Source: an uncultured Sphingopyxis sp.
GTDB lineage: Bacteria > Pseudomonadota > Alphaproteobacteria > Sphingomonadales > Sphingomonadaceae
Reading direction: 5' to 3'
Length of the DNA stretch: 17,964 nt
Assembly: GCA_937957805.1 (NCBI GenBank)
Contig: CALFXW010000080.1
Span: 1-17,964, forward strand
Part shown: in pieces, positions 7,207 to 14,642 of the stretch
Numbering within the stretch: position 1 is the first letter of the stretch
How the letters are laid out: each line of letters opens with the position of its first letter
Notes under the pieces: model-generated
Told to the model about the DNA's origin: nothing
What the model saw: the letters and a program-made list of their open reading frames with translations, nothing else
Database searches by the model: none
Program-made: the position numbers and the translations under genes

Positions 7207-8777
7207 GCGAACAAGCCATGCACATACCAGCGCGGTTGGCTGGTTTCACGCCCGTAAAGACCATGACGAAACAGCCAGAAACGGTGCCCATCCCCGTCTT
7301 CGACACGATAATAATCACGGCTGTATCCGGGGTTGGCACAGCCATCCCGGCGGCGCCACCACTCGGGCGCAATCCGTTCCGGCCCTTCATAAAACCGCAC
7401 GACATATTGCTTGCTGCGCCAGCGAAATCGACGGGGCGGGCCGTCGGGAATGGCGGCGAGCACATCGATCAACTGGGGTGGATCGAACAGAAAAAGCGGG
7501 CGAAGCGGCGGTTCACCCGGTTCATTGTCAAGCCACGGCATGTCACATGCCTTGCCCTGTACTTGCGCCAAATAGGCTGCACGTTCGGGGATATGGCTAT
7601 TGGCAGCGGCAAAGCGCAGGGTCGCCGCCGGGCCGTAACGCACTGCCAGTCGGTCGAGCAGCACGCCAACATCGCTATCGGGTTGCTGGCTTGGGGCAAG
7701 GCTGCGCTGCGCAACGTCCAGCGTTTCTGCGCGGGTAACGCAAAGACTGATGCTGTCATAACCAAAACCAGGATCGAGCGGGTCGGCAAGACTGTCGATA
7801 CGTTCCCGGACCAGGCGCATCACCAGCGCCTTATCGCGTGTCGGGGTGCCGGTTTCGACCATGAGGCGCGCGACATAGCCATCGCTGCGCGATAGGCTGA
7901 TGGCAAAGGCGCGACCGCCCCGTCCGGCTTGCGCCAATTGCACCGCCACCTCGCCAATCAGCCATTCGATCGCGTCGAGCGCATCATCATGCCGACCAAT
8001 GGGTTCGGGAAAACGCAGCTCCACGCGTATCGCTACGGGCGGCATTTGTGGTACAACATGCGGGTCTTCCCGCCCCATCAGCCGGTTAATCCGGCGTACC
8101 AATTGTGCACCAAAGCGCGCGGCAAGCGGTGCGGCAGGCAGATCCGCCAGTTCGCCAATGGTACGAAAACCGGCTCGGCGCAACGCGATTTGGCTGGCTG
8201 CATCCACCTCCAGCGCATCGAGGCAAAGCGCACGCACATCCCCGTTGTCCCCGCCCCCGCTGTCCCCACCATAGCGGGCGAGCGCACGCGCCGCGTCGGG
8301 CGTATAGGCAAAGCGCAACCGAACATGGTGGCCACGCTCGCTAAAATCGGCAATGATTTTGGCCTCCATCGCCTGTTCGCCACCATGCAAATGCGCGCAG
8401 CCGCTAATATCGAGCAGGATGGCGCGTGGGGGACAGGGCATCACGCTGGGCGTATAGGCAATGCAATGACGGGCCATTTTTTTCAGCAATAACGCATCCC
8501 CATCTGGATCATGCGTGAGGCTGATCAATTCAGGCACAAGCGCACGCGCATCGGCCAGCGCCATCCCACAAGCAATGCCGCGTTGCGCCGCCTGCGGGGA
8601 AAGCGCGGCAAGGCGCATCGCCCCGCGCTGTTTCTCCACCAAGACAAAGGGATGTTCAGGCCGCGCTTGCCCGCCGCATATCGCCCGCTCCGCCGACAGC
8701 CATGGCAGATCGAGGGCGAGATAGCGACGGGGCTGTGGCGGCGCTGTTCCCAAGGCGGAACGAAGCGCTGTCACCAT
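7203..8777 (-). CDS. imuB: ImuB, inactive Y-family polymerase-like mutasome hub
   Basis: From the ATG at 8775-8777 the protein is 524 residues. The N-terminal part is Y-family-like (RRYLALDLPWLSAERA, residues about 17-32), but the active-site DxDxFF is absent. Where Y polymerases have SxDE, this protein has ILLDISGCAHLHGGE. It is therefore probably catalytically dead, as established for ImuB. Further on are a helix-hairpin-helix/little-finger region and the ImuB C-terminal block with GPERIAPEWW, RDYYRVED and RFWLFRHGLYG. A possible clamp-binding stretch is PLRPLFLF. I chose this start because a GGAG precedes it and the homology begins just after. It overlaps imuA by about 122 bases and dnaE2 by four. 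The frame is open further upstream, but only as a shadow of imuA. Confidence 0.92.
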   Translation of the reverse strand: MVTALRSALGTAPPQPRRYLALDLPWLSAERAICGGQARPEHPFVLVEKQRGAMRLAALSPQAAQRGIACGMALADARALVPELISLTHDPDGDALLLKKMARHCIAYTPSVMPCPPRAILLDISGCAHLHGGEQAMEAKIIADFSERGHHVRLRFAYTPDAARALARYGGDSGGGDNGDVRALCLDALEVDAASQIALRRAGFRTIGELADLPAAPLAARFGAQLVRRINRLMGREDPHVVPQMPPVAIRVELRFPEPIGRHDDALDAIEWLIGEVAVQLAQAGRGGRAFAISLSRSDGYVARLMVETGTPTRDKALVMRLVRERIDSLADPLDPGFGYDSISLCVTRAETLDVAQRSLAPSQQPDSDVGVLLDRLAVRYGPAATLRFAAANSHIPERAAYLAQVQGKACDMPWLDNEPGEPPLRPLFLFDPPQLIDVLAAIPDGPPRRFRWRSKQYVVRFYEGPERIAPEWWRRRDGCANPGYSRDYYRVEDGDGHRFWLFRHGLYGRETSQPRWYVHGLFA

Positions 8778-9447
8778 CCCACTCCATGATAAAGCTGATG
8801 CCATCGCGCCCACCGCGCTGGCGCAGCAATTCAACCTCAAAAGCGGGTGCACCCGGCGCATGTACATCGAGCGCGCGTGATGGCGCAGCGGCAATTTGCC
8901 AGCGGCTATGGGCGGCGCTGGGGGTCGGACTGGCAGCCAAGCGCGTGCTGAGCACCATGGTGTCCTTTTCCGCAGCGGCCAGCGCAAAACGTCGGGTGGC
9001 GGTGAGGTCCAGTTGCGGCTGGCGGCCCGTCAATTCCACCACCACCGCTGCCACCGCCGCATCACGCGCGGCATCCAACGCCGCGCGTAGCACCGCCTTG
9101 GCGTCGGGCAGGATCAACAAGACCAGTTTGCGCGTATCGATGCCGAGTGCAGCAAGGCCGGGGCCATAAGGATTACCGCCATTGCGCGCGGCTTGCACTT
9201 CCCGCGCCCAGATTAACGTTCGGCCATCGCGACGCTGACAAAGCTGGCCGATCAACAAGGCAAAGCTGATCGTTGCGACAATATCCTGTCTGCTGCGCGC
9301 ATAAAATTCATGCAGGCCGTCGGCACGCAAGCCACCGTTCAATTCCCTGTCCGCCACGTCGCATCCGAATGAAATGCGCGGCGCGTCGGCAGGACAAGCT
9401 GCCTTATCACCACAAAATGGCTTTCTCAGGGGCGAATCATATGGCAT
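8656..9447 (-). CDS. imuA: ImuA, RecA-like SOS mutagenesis protein
   Basis: This 263-residue protein is the ImuA (SulA/RecA-like) member of the alphaproteobacterial mutasome. It has a degenerate RecA-type core: GLHEFYARSRQDIVATISFALLIGQL, RTLIWAREVQAARNGGNPYGPGL, and LVLLILPDAKAVLRAALDAARD. No intact Walker A is obvious, which is usual for the family. ImuA is thought to couple ImuB/DnaE2 to RecA filaments or lesions. The start at 9447 is only two bases downstream of the LexA box and has no ribosome-binding site, which suggests a leaderless mRNA. The C-terminus overlaps imuB. The stop is at 8656-8658. Confidence 0.85.
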   Translation of the reverse strand: MPYDSPLRKPFCGDKAACPADAPRISFGCDVADRELNGGLRADGLHEFYARSRQDIVATISFALLIGQLCQRRDGRTLIWAREVQAARNGGNPYGPGLAALGIDTRKLVLLILPDAKAVLRAALDAARDAAVAAVVVELTGRQPQLDLTATRRFALAAAEKDTMVLSTRLAASPTPSAAHSRWQIAAAPSRALDVHAPGAPAFEVELLRQRGGRDGISFIMEWDGDSASFRLGNSAATAPSLSRPRSAMAVGGAGDMRRASAA

Positions 9448-9449
9448 TT

Positions 9450-9464
9450 GTTCACATTATGTTC
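9450..9464 (-). promoter_or_regulatory. LexA box upstream of imuA
   Basis: The plus strand reads GTTCACATTATGTTC, a perfect GTTC-N7-GTTC direct repeat. This is the established LexA-binding motif of alphaproteobacteria. It sits two bases before the imuA start codon and covers the putative -10 element, so bound LexA would block RNA polymerase. Its place in front of an ImuABC cassette matches the known SOS control of these operons. Confidence 0.88.
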
Positions 9465-9483
9465 CGATTCTCCCCCATGTCGA
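9456..9483 (-). promoter_or_regulatory. imuA promoter (-35 TCGACA, -10 CATAAT)
   Basis: On the minus strand TCGACA (9483-9478) and CATAAT (9461-9456) match the sigma-70 hexamers five of six each, with a 16-base spacer. Transcription would begin at or a few bases before the imuA ATG at 9447, giving a leaderless or nearly leaderless transcript. The -10 lies inside the LexA box. Confidence 0.6.
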
Positions 9484-9508
9484 GAGAAAAGGCGCATAGG
9501 CGGGGTCA

Positions 9509-10033
9509 TCAGACCATCGGTGCCAGCCGATAACGCAATTGGTTCACCCGGCCGAGATCATCCCAATATAGATCGATCATTCTGTTGGTCGGATTATCAT
9601 CCAACAGATCGTCGCACGAACCGGTTTCAACAGCGCAGGAAAAACGCGCATCCTCCACCTCTATCTGTTCCATTGCCCTTTGCGTCGTGGGCAGCGCACC
9701 GCCGAACATTTGCGCCAATTTCGGCCCGGCAACCCGAATTTCGGTCAACACACCGTCCAAAAAGGTCAGCGAAATGCCATCTTTGTTATAGCTGCAATCA
9801 GGCTCGGCCCTGCCATCCTGACGATGGGCTGGTGCCGCATAACCGTGCGGCATATCCGCAAAATCCATACCCAATTGCAGATGTTCCGCACCCTGCAATA
9901 TCGCAAATATATGCGATGATTGCTGCGCGGAAAATTGCCAGCCTACGAATATAGCGCCGGTAATTGACAATATGGATATCAGCACCGCCAGACCGAAATA
10001 GATCCGCCCTGCCCTACCAAAGTTGGAAAACAT
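9509..10033 (-). CDS. small membrane-anchored protein of unknown function
   Basis: From the ATG at 10031-10033 the protein is 174 residues. It has one N-terminal transmembrane segment (about residues 10-30, IYFGLAVLISILSITGAIFVG) preceded by basic residues, so the rest is probably periplasmic. The soluble part contains four cysteines (in EPDCSYN, RFSCAVETGSCDD and similar), consistent with disulfides. A beta-rich pattern is seen at DGISLTFLDGVLTEIRV and MIDLYWDDLGRVNQLRYRL. I do not recognise a family. It lies 55 bases downstream of the S41 protease gene on the same strand and may be co-transcribed with it. The gap to imuA contains the LexA-controlled promoter, so it is not part of the imu operon. 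The frame is open upstream, but a GGGG precedes this ATG. Confidence 0.65.
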   Translation of the reverse strand: MFSNFGRAGRIYFGLAVLISILSITGAIFVGWQFSAQQSSHIFAILQGAEHLQLGMDFADMPHGYAAPAHRQDGRAEPDCSYNKDGISLTFLDGVLTEIRVAGPKLAQMFGGALPTTQRAMEQIEVEDARFSCAVETGSCDDLLDDNPTNRMIDLYWDDLGRVNQLRYRLAPMV

Positions 10034-10088
10034 GCCGACCCCGCAGATATTTGCCGGTGTCGCATAAGTGAAAGTGTTGAGCGAATCG

Positions 10089-11549
10089 CTAAAACATCCC
10101 CGGTACCTCGCGTTGCGCCGGTGTTGGTGCATCGGGCGTCAACATGGCATTTTCGGTCACACCGCCCGCCGACGGGCGCAGCGATGTCTGCCCCTGCCCG
10201 CCTGAACTGCTGATCGCACTACAGCTTTGCCCGTTCAAAAAGCCAATCGCTTGCGCCAAAGAGGCTTCGCGCACGTCACCCAGCGGCAGGCTGACATCAT
10301 CCGCCGCGCGACAGGTCATCGGGAAACTGCCCGCCAGCCCGGTGAAATAAGCTGTGTTGTTGTTCGCATTGCCCGTTGCAAAGGCGATGACGCGCAACCG
10401 GTCATCGCATTGGCTGCGGTCAAGCGCGATCTGCCCGACCGGCTTGCCAAATGTATTGCCGCCGATCAGCGCGCTGTTGCTGCCCAAAAAGGGGATCATC
10501 CCGTTCATCACCAATTCGCTTGCCGAAGCGGTGGATGCGGTGCCGATAAAGGCAATTTTAACCGGTGATACCGATTGCGGCCCCGGTTGAAAGCGGTGCA
10601 CCTCATCATTACTCGCTTTTTCGGGACGGAAACGGGTTTGCGAAAAAATATCGGCTGTCGAACGATTACCGCCCAACAAATCGCCGAACAAATTGGCCGT
10701 CGCCACCAACCCGCCGCCGTTATAGCGCAGGTCGATAACAAATTCGCTGATCCCTTGCGCACGGAAGCTCTGAAAGCTCGAACGCAATTGCGCATCGGCG
10801 GTGGAAATGAAGGTGCGTAGATTGAGATAGCCGACCCGCCTGCCCCCGCCCAAATCAATGACCCGTGCGCCATAGCGGCTGGAAACCGGCGTCAGCGTGA
10901 AATCGGCCTTGGCAATCGTCACCGTCCGGTTGCCACCCGCGCCGGTCAGTTGCAACGTGCGGCTGGTGCCCACCGTGCTCGGCCCCAGCGCATTGGTGAT
11001 GCCCTGCGCACCTTCGGACGCAAAAATGTCGGTAACGCTGCGCAGCGTCGATGGGCTGGTGCCAATCGCCAACACCTCATCCCCCCGGTCAATCCCGGCG
11101 GCGAGCGCGGGTGCCCCCTCAAAAGCCTCTGCGATGAACAGCCGCCGCGCCACGCTGTCGGTTGCCAGTCGGACACCGAATCCGGCGCTCGACCCGCTGT
11201 TGAAAAAGGCATTTTCCTGCGCGATGGAGGTCAAATAGGTAAAGAAACGGTCGCGCCCCTGCGACCGTGCCGTTGCTGTCAGACTGTCGAGGAAATCATC
11301 CACCGTCGAGAAAGCGGCAGGGTTGGGGCTGGCGGGAAGGGTTTCGGGGAAAAGATACCATTCGCGCATATTGGCGAGCACCCAATCCTGCCGTTCGCGC
11401 AGCGAACAGCCCGCCGTTGGCGTCGGCGTGGGCGTCGGCACCACAACAGCGCCACCGCCCGATCCACCACCGCCACCGCAGCCCGAAAGGCTGAGTGCCG
11501 CGATGAGTGACCAACCCCATGTCTTCCGCACGCGATTTGGCTTACGCAT
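10089..11549 (-). CDS. S41 (CtpA/Tsp-like) family peptidase, lipoprotein
   Basis: From the ATG at 11547-11549 the protein is 486 residues. It has a lipoprotein signal peptide: basic start, hydrophobic core, lipobox LSGC with Cys24. A Gly-rich and a PTPTPTPT linker follow, so it should be anchored in the outer or inner membrane facing the periplasm. A PDZ-like region occupies about 115-215 (AGFGVRLATD, APALAAGIDRGDEVLAIG). The peptidase core has FVIDLRYNGGG, the nucleophile motif TASASELV (Ser342 by alignment with Tsp) and GGNTFGKPVGQ (general base Lys369), a Ser-Lys dyad. Substrate is unknown; relatives trim envelope proteins. The frame is open to 11687, but the lipoprotein signal fixes the start. 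It is divergent from the thiolase-like gene. Confidence 0.88.
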   Translation of the reverse strand: MRKPNRVRKTWGWSLIAALSLSGCGGGGGSGGGAVVVPTPTPTPTAGCSLRERQDWVLANMREWYLFPETLPASPNPAAFSTVDDFLDSLTATARSQGRDRFFTYLTSIAQENAFFNSGSSAGFGVRLATDSVARRLFIAEAFEGAPALAAGIDRGDEVLAIGTSPSTLRSVTDIFASEGAQGITNALGPSTVGTSRTLQLTGAGGNRTVTIAKADFTLTPVSSRYGARVIDLGGGRRVGYLNLRTFISTADAQLRSSFQSFRAQGISEFVIDLRYNGGGLVATANLFGDLLGGNRSTADIFSQTRFRPEKASNDEVHRFQPGPQSVSPVKIAFIGTASTASASELVMNGMIPFLGSNSALIGGNTFGKPVGQIALDRSQCDDRLRVIAFATGNANNNTAYFTGLAGSFPMTCRAADDVSLPLGDVREASLAQAIGFLNGQSCSAISSSGGQGQTSLRPSAGGVTENAMLTPDAPTPAQREVPGMF

Positions 11550-11654
11550 AAACGCTCTCTCTGCCCCCCTCTGCTCCGGTGCGACATTGAAACCAATATG
11601 GGGGTTAAGGTCAATGGGGCGATTTGCGACGAAATGCGCGATGAAAGCGTTGAC

Positions 11655-11666
11655 GTTTACGTAAAC
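11655..11666. promoter_or_regulatory. palindromic operator candidate GTTTACGTAAAC
   Basis: This is a perfect 12-base palindrome between the divergent S41 protease and thiolase-like genes. It directly abuts TTGACG (11650-11655), a good -35 element for the plus strand, although no convincing -10 follows at the right distance. Motifs with a TTTACGTAAA core are known upstream of acyl-CoA and branched-chain catabolic genes under MerR (LiuR-like) or TetR-type regulators. The regulator here is not in the window. Confidence 0.45.
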
Positions 11667-11716
11667 TGGCGACAGCTTGCCGTCCAAGCATCGACATGGT
11701 GCGGGAGGAGGATGGG

Positions 11717-13300
11717 ATGAGCGCTACCGACGAAACCCGTCGCGTCCACAACCGCATGCCGGTGATTGTCGGCGTCGGCCAGTTGATGCGCCATTGGGTG
11801 GCCGACGGTGGTTCGGATGTATCCGCTGCGCCATCCCCGCAGGGCTTGCGCGCCGCCGCCGCGCGCATCGCTTTGGCGGACAGCGGCGCAGCTGCGGCGC
11901 TGCGCCAAGCCATCGACCAGATCATCGTCATCCGCACCATGGCCGATTCCATCCCCGGTCTGCCGCAGATTTTTGGGCGTGCTGAAAATCCACCGGGCGC
12001 GCTGGCCGATGCGCTGGGCATCCCGCTCAATCCGAACAATCTGATTTACAGCCATGTCGGCGGCGATCAGCCACAGACATTGGCCAGCGAAGCCGCCGCA
12101 GCGATCTGGTCGAGTGAAAAACAGGCCGTGCTGATCGCCGGAGCAGAGGCAATTGGCGCCATGAAGGCCGCGCAAAAGGCAGGGCTGAACCTTGATTGGC
12201 AGCAGGCAGCCAAGGGCGATTTCACCGACCGTGGTTACGGCGACCCGCTGCTTTCGCGCTATGCGCGCACCAACGGGCTTGGCGCGCCGATGACGACCTA
12301 TCCTGCCTTTGAACAGGCGCTGGCGCACCGCTGGGGGCATGATGGGGCGCAACATCGCGATGCGATGAGCGCATTGTGGGCGGGGTTTTCGCACGTCGCC
12401 GCTGCCCACCCCCAAGCACAATTTCCGACCGCCCGCGATGCAGATTTCTTAAGTCGGCCGACCTCGGAAAATTTCCCAATCGCCGAACCATATTTGAAAT
12501 GGGACGTGGCGCAGGATGCGGTCAACCAGGGTGCAGCGTTGGTCATGGTGTCGAGTGCGCTGGCCGACCGCCTCCAAATCCCTGATGCAAAGCGCATCTA
12601 CCTCCACGGCGCGGCAGCGGCCAAGGATGTTTGCCCAACCGCGCGCGCCGACCTGTCGCAAAGCGTGCCGACGCAATGGGCGCTGACCCAAACGCTCGAT
12701 GTCGCAGCAATAAAGGATGCACGCACCATCGAATATTTCGACCTTTATAGCTGTTTTCCTGTCGCGGTGTTCCTTGCGGCAGAGGCGCTGGGTATCGACT
12801 GGCGCGCTGAAGCACAGCGATTGACGTTGACCGGCGGGCTGCCCTTTTTTGGCGGGGCGGGCAATGGCTATAGCCTCCACGCCATTGCAACGCTGGTTTA
12901 TCGCCTGCGCGACGGCGCGCGCGGCGCATATGGCCTTATCCTCGCCAACGGGGGCTTTTTGTCCAAGGAAGCGGCGGGCATCTATGCCGCGCACCCGCCC
13001 GCCGAATGGCAGGCAGCGCGCCACATGCCGTCCAACCACCTGCCGGAGGGGCCGCCGTTGTTGGCCGAAGATTGCGCCGGCCATATCGAAAGCTGGTCTG
13101 TCGGCTACCGGCGCGGCGCGGCGGCAGACGGCTATGCATTCGTCCGCACCGCATCGGGCGCGCGCGCGCTTGCCAAATGCCGGGCGGGTGAGGCGGTGAT
13201 ATTTGCGGCACGGGCAGCGCGGGCCAACGGCGTGCTCATCGGCGCGCCGCAAATTATCCACCATGTCGACGGGATCAACCATCTGGAATGTGCGGCATGA
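11717..13300 (+). CDS. type-1 thiolase-like protein (acetyl-CoA acetyltransferase family)
   Basis: This 527-residue protein has the thiolase fold but belongs to the divergent TLP1 group that carries an extra C-terminal domain. Seen: MPVIVGVGQLMR at the N-terminus; EYFDLYSCFPVAV with the probable reactive Cys346; LTGGLPFFGGAGNGYSLHAIATLV with the conserved His region; and LILANGGFLSKEA in place of the classical thiolase CGGG motif. The last 100 or so residues form the additional domain. Relatives are annotated as acetyl-CoA acetyltransferases, but activity is poorly established. A strong ribosome-binding site (GGAGG, 11707-11711) fixes the ATG at 11717. The stop overlaps the MFS start as ATGA, so the two are translationally coupled. 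Confidence 0.88.
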   Translation: MSATDETRRVHNRMPVIVGVGQLMRHWVADGGSDVSAAPSPQGLRAAAARIALADSGAAAALRQAIDQIIVIRTMADSIPGLPQIFGRAENPPGALADALGIPLNPNNLIYSHVGGDQPQTLASEAAAAIWSSEKQAVLIAGAEAIGAMKAAQKAGLNLDWQQAAKGDFTDRGYGDPLLSRYARTNGLGAPMTTYPAFEQALAHRWGHDGAQHRDAMSALWAGFSHVAAAHPQAQFPTARDADFLSRPTSENFPIAEPYLKWDVAQDAVNQGAALVMVSSALADRLQIPDAKRIYLHGAAAAKDVCPTARADLSQSVPTQWALTQTLDVAAIKDARTIEYFDLYSCFPVAVFLAAEALGIDWRAEAQRLTLTGGLPFFGGAGNGYSLHAIATLVYRLRDGARGAYGLILANGGFLSKEAAGIYAAHPPAEWQAARHMPSNHLPEGPPLLAEDCAGHIESWSVGYRRGAAADGYAFVRTASGARALAKCRAGEAVIFAARAARANGVLIGAPQIIHHVDGINHLECAA

Positions 13301-14544
13301 GCGATTTTCCACGCCAAGTGGCGCTTAACGAATGGCGTGCGGGCTGGTTGTCGGTGGTCGCGGCTGGCGCGATAATCGGCAGCGGCCCTGCCTTTTACTT
13401 CTTTGTCTCCAGCCTGTTTATCGAACCCATCCAGCACGCCTTTGGCTGGAGCCGCAGCGAAATGGCGACCATCGCCGCACTCCCCCTATTCGGTGCATTG
13501 TCGGCACCATTTTTCGGTGCGGCAATCGACCGTTACGGTATGCGCCCGGTCGCCATTTCCTGCATGATCATTGTCACGCTCGCCTATCTTGGACTGGCAT
13601 TGACCAGCGGTGCCTTGCCCCAAGTGATTGCGCTGATGTTGTTGCTGGGCATAGCGGTGCCGGGCACCACCGGTCTTGCCCTGTCGCGCGCGGTCGTCAG
13701 TTGGTTTGACAGGTCGCGCGGGCTGGCGCTGGGGATGATGACGGCGGTGGTGACTTTGGCCAGCGCAGCGCTCGCCCCCGCCATGGGCTGGCTGATCGCC
13801 GAACAGGGCTTTCGCATCGGCTATGCGGCGATGGCCCTGCTGATGGCGGGCATCGGCATCCCCCTCACCCTCTTTGCCTTGCGCGAACGCAGCGAGCCGC
13901 TTGTCCCCGACCCAGAACCAGAGCCGGGGGATGATGGCCGTGGGCACCTCAGCGAATTAGTGAAAATGCCGGCCTTCTGGCTGTTAATGGCCGGGCTGGC
14001 GCTCACCAACATAACGACCGGCGGGGTGGTGACGCAATTGGCGCCGATTGTCGGGGGGCATGGCGTGGCTGCCGCAGATGCGGGTTTCATCCTCTCCCTC
14101 TTTGCGCTGGCGACCTTTGTCGGGCGCATCATCATCGGCTTTTGCTTTGACCGCTTCGCCGCCGCCCGGGTGATTGCGCTCGCGCTCCTCCTCGCGGCAG
14201 TGGGCGCGGTGAGCCTGATGCGTGGCGCACCCACTGGCACGCTCTATATCGGGGTGATGGCGGTGGCGCTGGTGCAGGGGGCAGAGGCGGACATCAACAG
14301 CTATTTCGTGTCGCGCCTGTTTGCCTTTCGGCTTTATGGCCGCGCCTATGGACTGGTGCAGGCAGTATCTATGCTGGGAACGGCAATGGGGCTGATTGGC
14401 TTTGGCTATATTTACGATGGCTTTGGCAGTTATGACCTAGCGATCGGGCTGTCGAGCATGCTGATGCTGGTTGCGGCGGGCATATTCCTTATCCTCCACC
14501 GATATATGCGGGTGCCGGATACACGGGCACAAGCGGCGGGGTAA
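13297..14544 (+). CDS. MFS transporter (monocarboxylate/OFA-like)
   Basis: This 415-residue protein has twelve predicted transmembrane helices in two halves. They are split by a hydrophilic loop (about residues 195-215, rich in Pro/Glu/Asp). The loop between helices 2 and 3 has AAIDRYGMRPVA, the MFS motif A variant, and FDRFAAARV is the matching loop in the second half. The best resemblance is to monocarboxylate- or oxalate/formate-antiporter-type permeases, but the substrate cannot be read from sequence. The start is taken as the ATG at 13297, which overlaps the thiolase-like stop; an in-frame ATG at 13288 is possible. Coupling to a thiolase-like gene suggests import of an acid that is activated and degraded as a CoA ester; this is inference. 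Confidence 0.87.
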   Translation: MSDFPRQVALNEWRAGWLSVVAAGAIIGSGPAFYFFVSSLFIEPIQHAFGWSRSEMATIAALPLFGALSAPFFGAAIDRYGMRPVAISCMIIVTLAYLGLALTSGALPQVIALMLLLGIAVPGTTGLALSRAVVSWFDRSRGLALGMMTAVVTLASAALAPAMGWLIAEQGFRIGYAAMALLMAGIGIPLTLFALRERSEPLVPDPEPEPGDDGRGHLSELVKMPAFWLLMAGLALTNITTGGVVTQLAPIVGGHGVAAADAGFILSLFALATFVGRIIIGFCFDRFAAARVIALALLLAAVGAVSLMRGAPTGTLYIGVMAVALVQGAEADINSYFVSRLFAFRLYGRAYGLVQAVSMLGTAMGLIGFGYIYDGFGSYDLAIGLSSMLMLVAAGIFLILHRYMRVPDTRAQAAG

Positions 14545-14586
14545 TTCCGGCAGCGATGGTGGTGAGCAGGCCTGGGTCGAGTCCCA

Positions 14587-14607
14587 CGGCATCGCTCGTC
14601 GATGCCG
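14587..14607. repeat. perfect inverted repeat in the MFS/remnant junction
   Basis: CGGCATCG-CTCGT-CGATGCCG gives an eight-base-pair stem with a five-base loop. A second, smaller one (ACCAC-GTTT-GTGGT) lies at 14635-14648. They sit in the roughly 100 bases between the MFS stop and the truncated polyvalent-protein gene. No T tract follows on either strand, so these are not standard terminators. They may stop or protect transcripts, or be a scar of the recombination that left the remnant. Confidence 0.5.
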
Positions 14608-14642
14608 AAAACAAAGGAACGCCGGTTCGGGAAAACCACGTT

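Noticed and set aside
7023..7895. 290-codon plus-strand open frame across the dnaE2/imuB junction
   Set aside because: It is antisense to two strongly conserved genes and has no recognisable domain; long antisense frames are common in this GC-rich DNA.
11400..11480. Repeat-like GC-rich tract
   Set aside because: It is the Gly-rich and PTPTPTPT linker following the lipobox of the S41 protease, not a separate repeat element.
12449..13312. 287-codon minus-strand open frame under the thiolase-like gene
   Set aside because: It is a shadow frame with atypical composition (many Arg/Cys) and no motif, opposite a well-supported gene.
14556..14590. Weak similarity of TGGTGG...CTGGGTCGAGTCCC to the plus-strand copy of the tRNA-Tyr 3' end (TGGTGG...CTGGATTCGAACC), a possible attL
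   Set aside because: It needs several mismatches and a gap, and the T-loop core is not kept. Real attachment repeats are usually exact over 15 or more bases.
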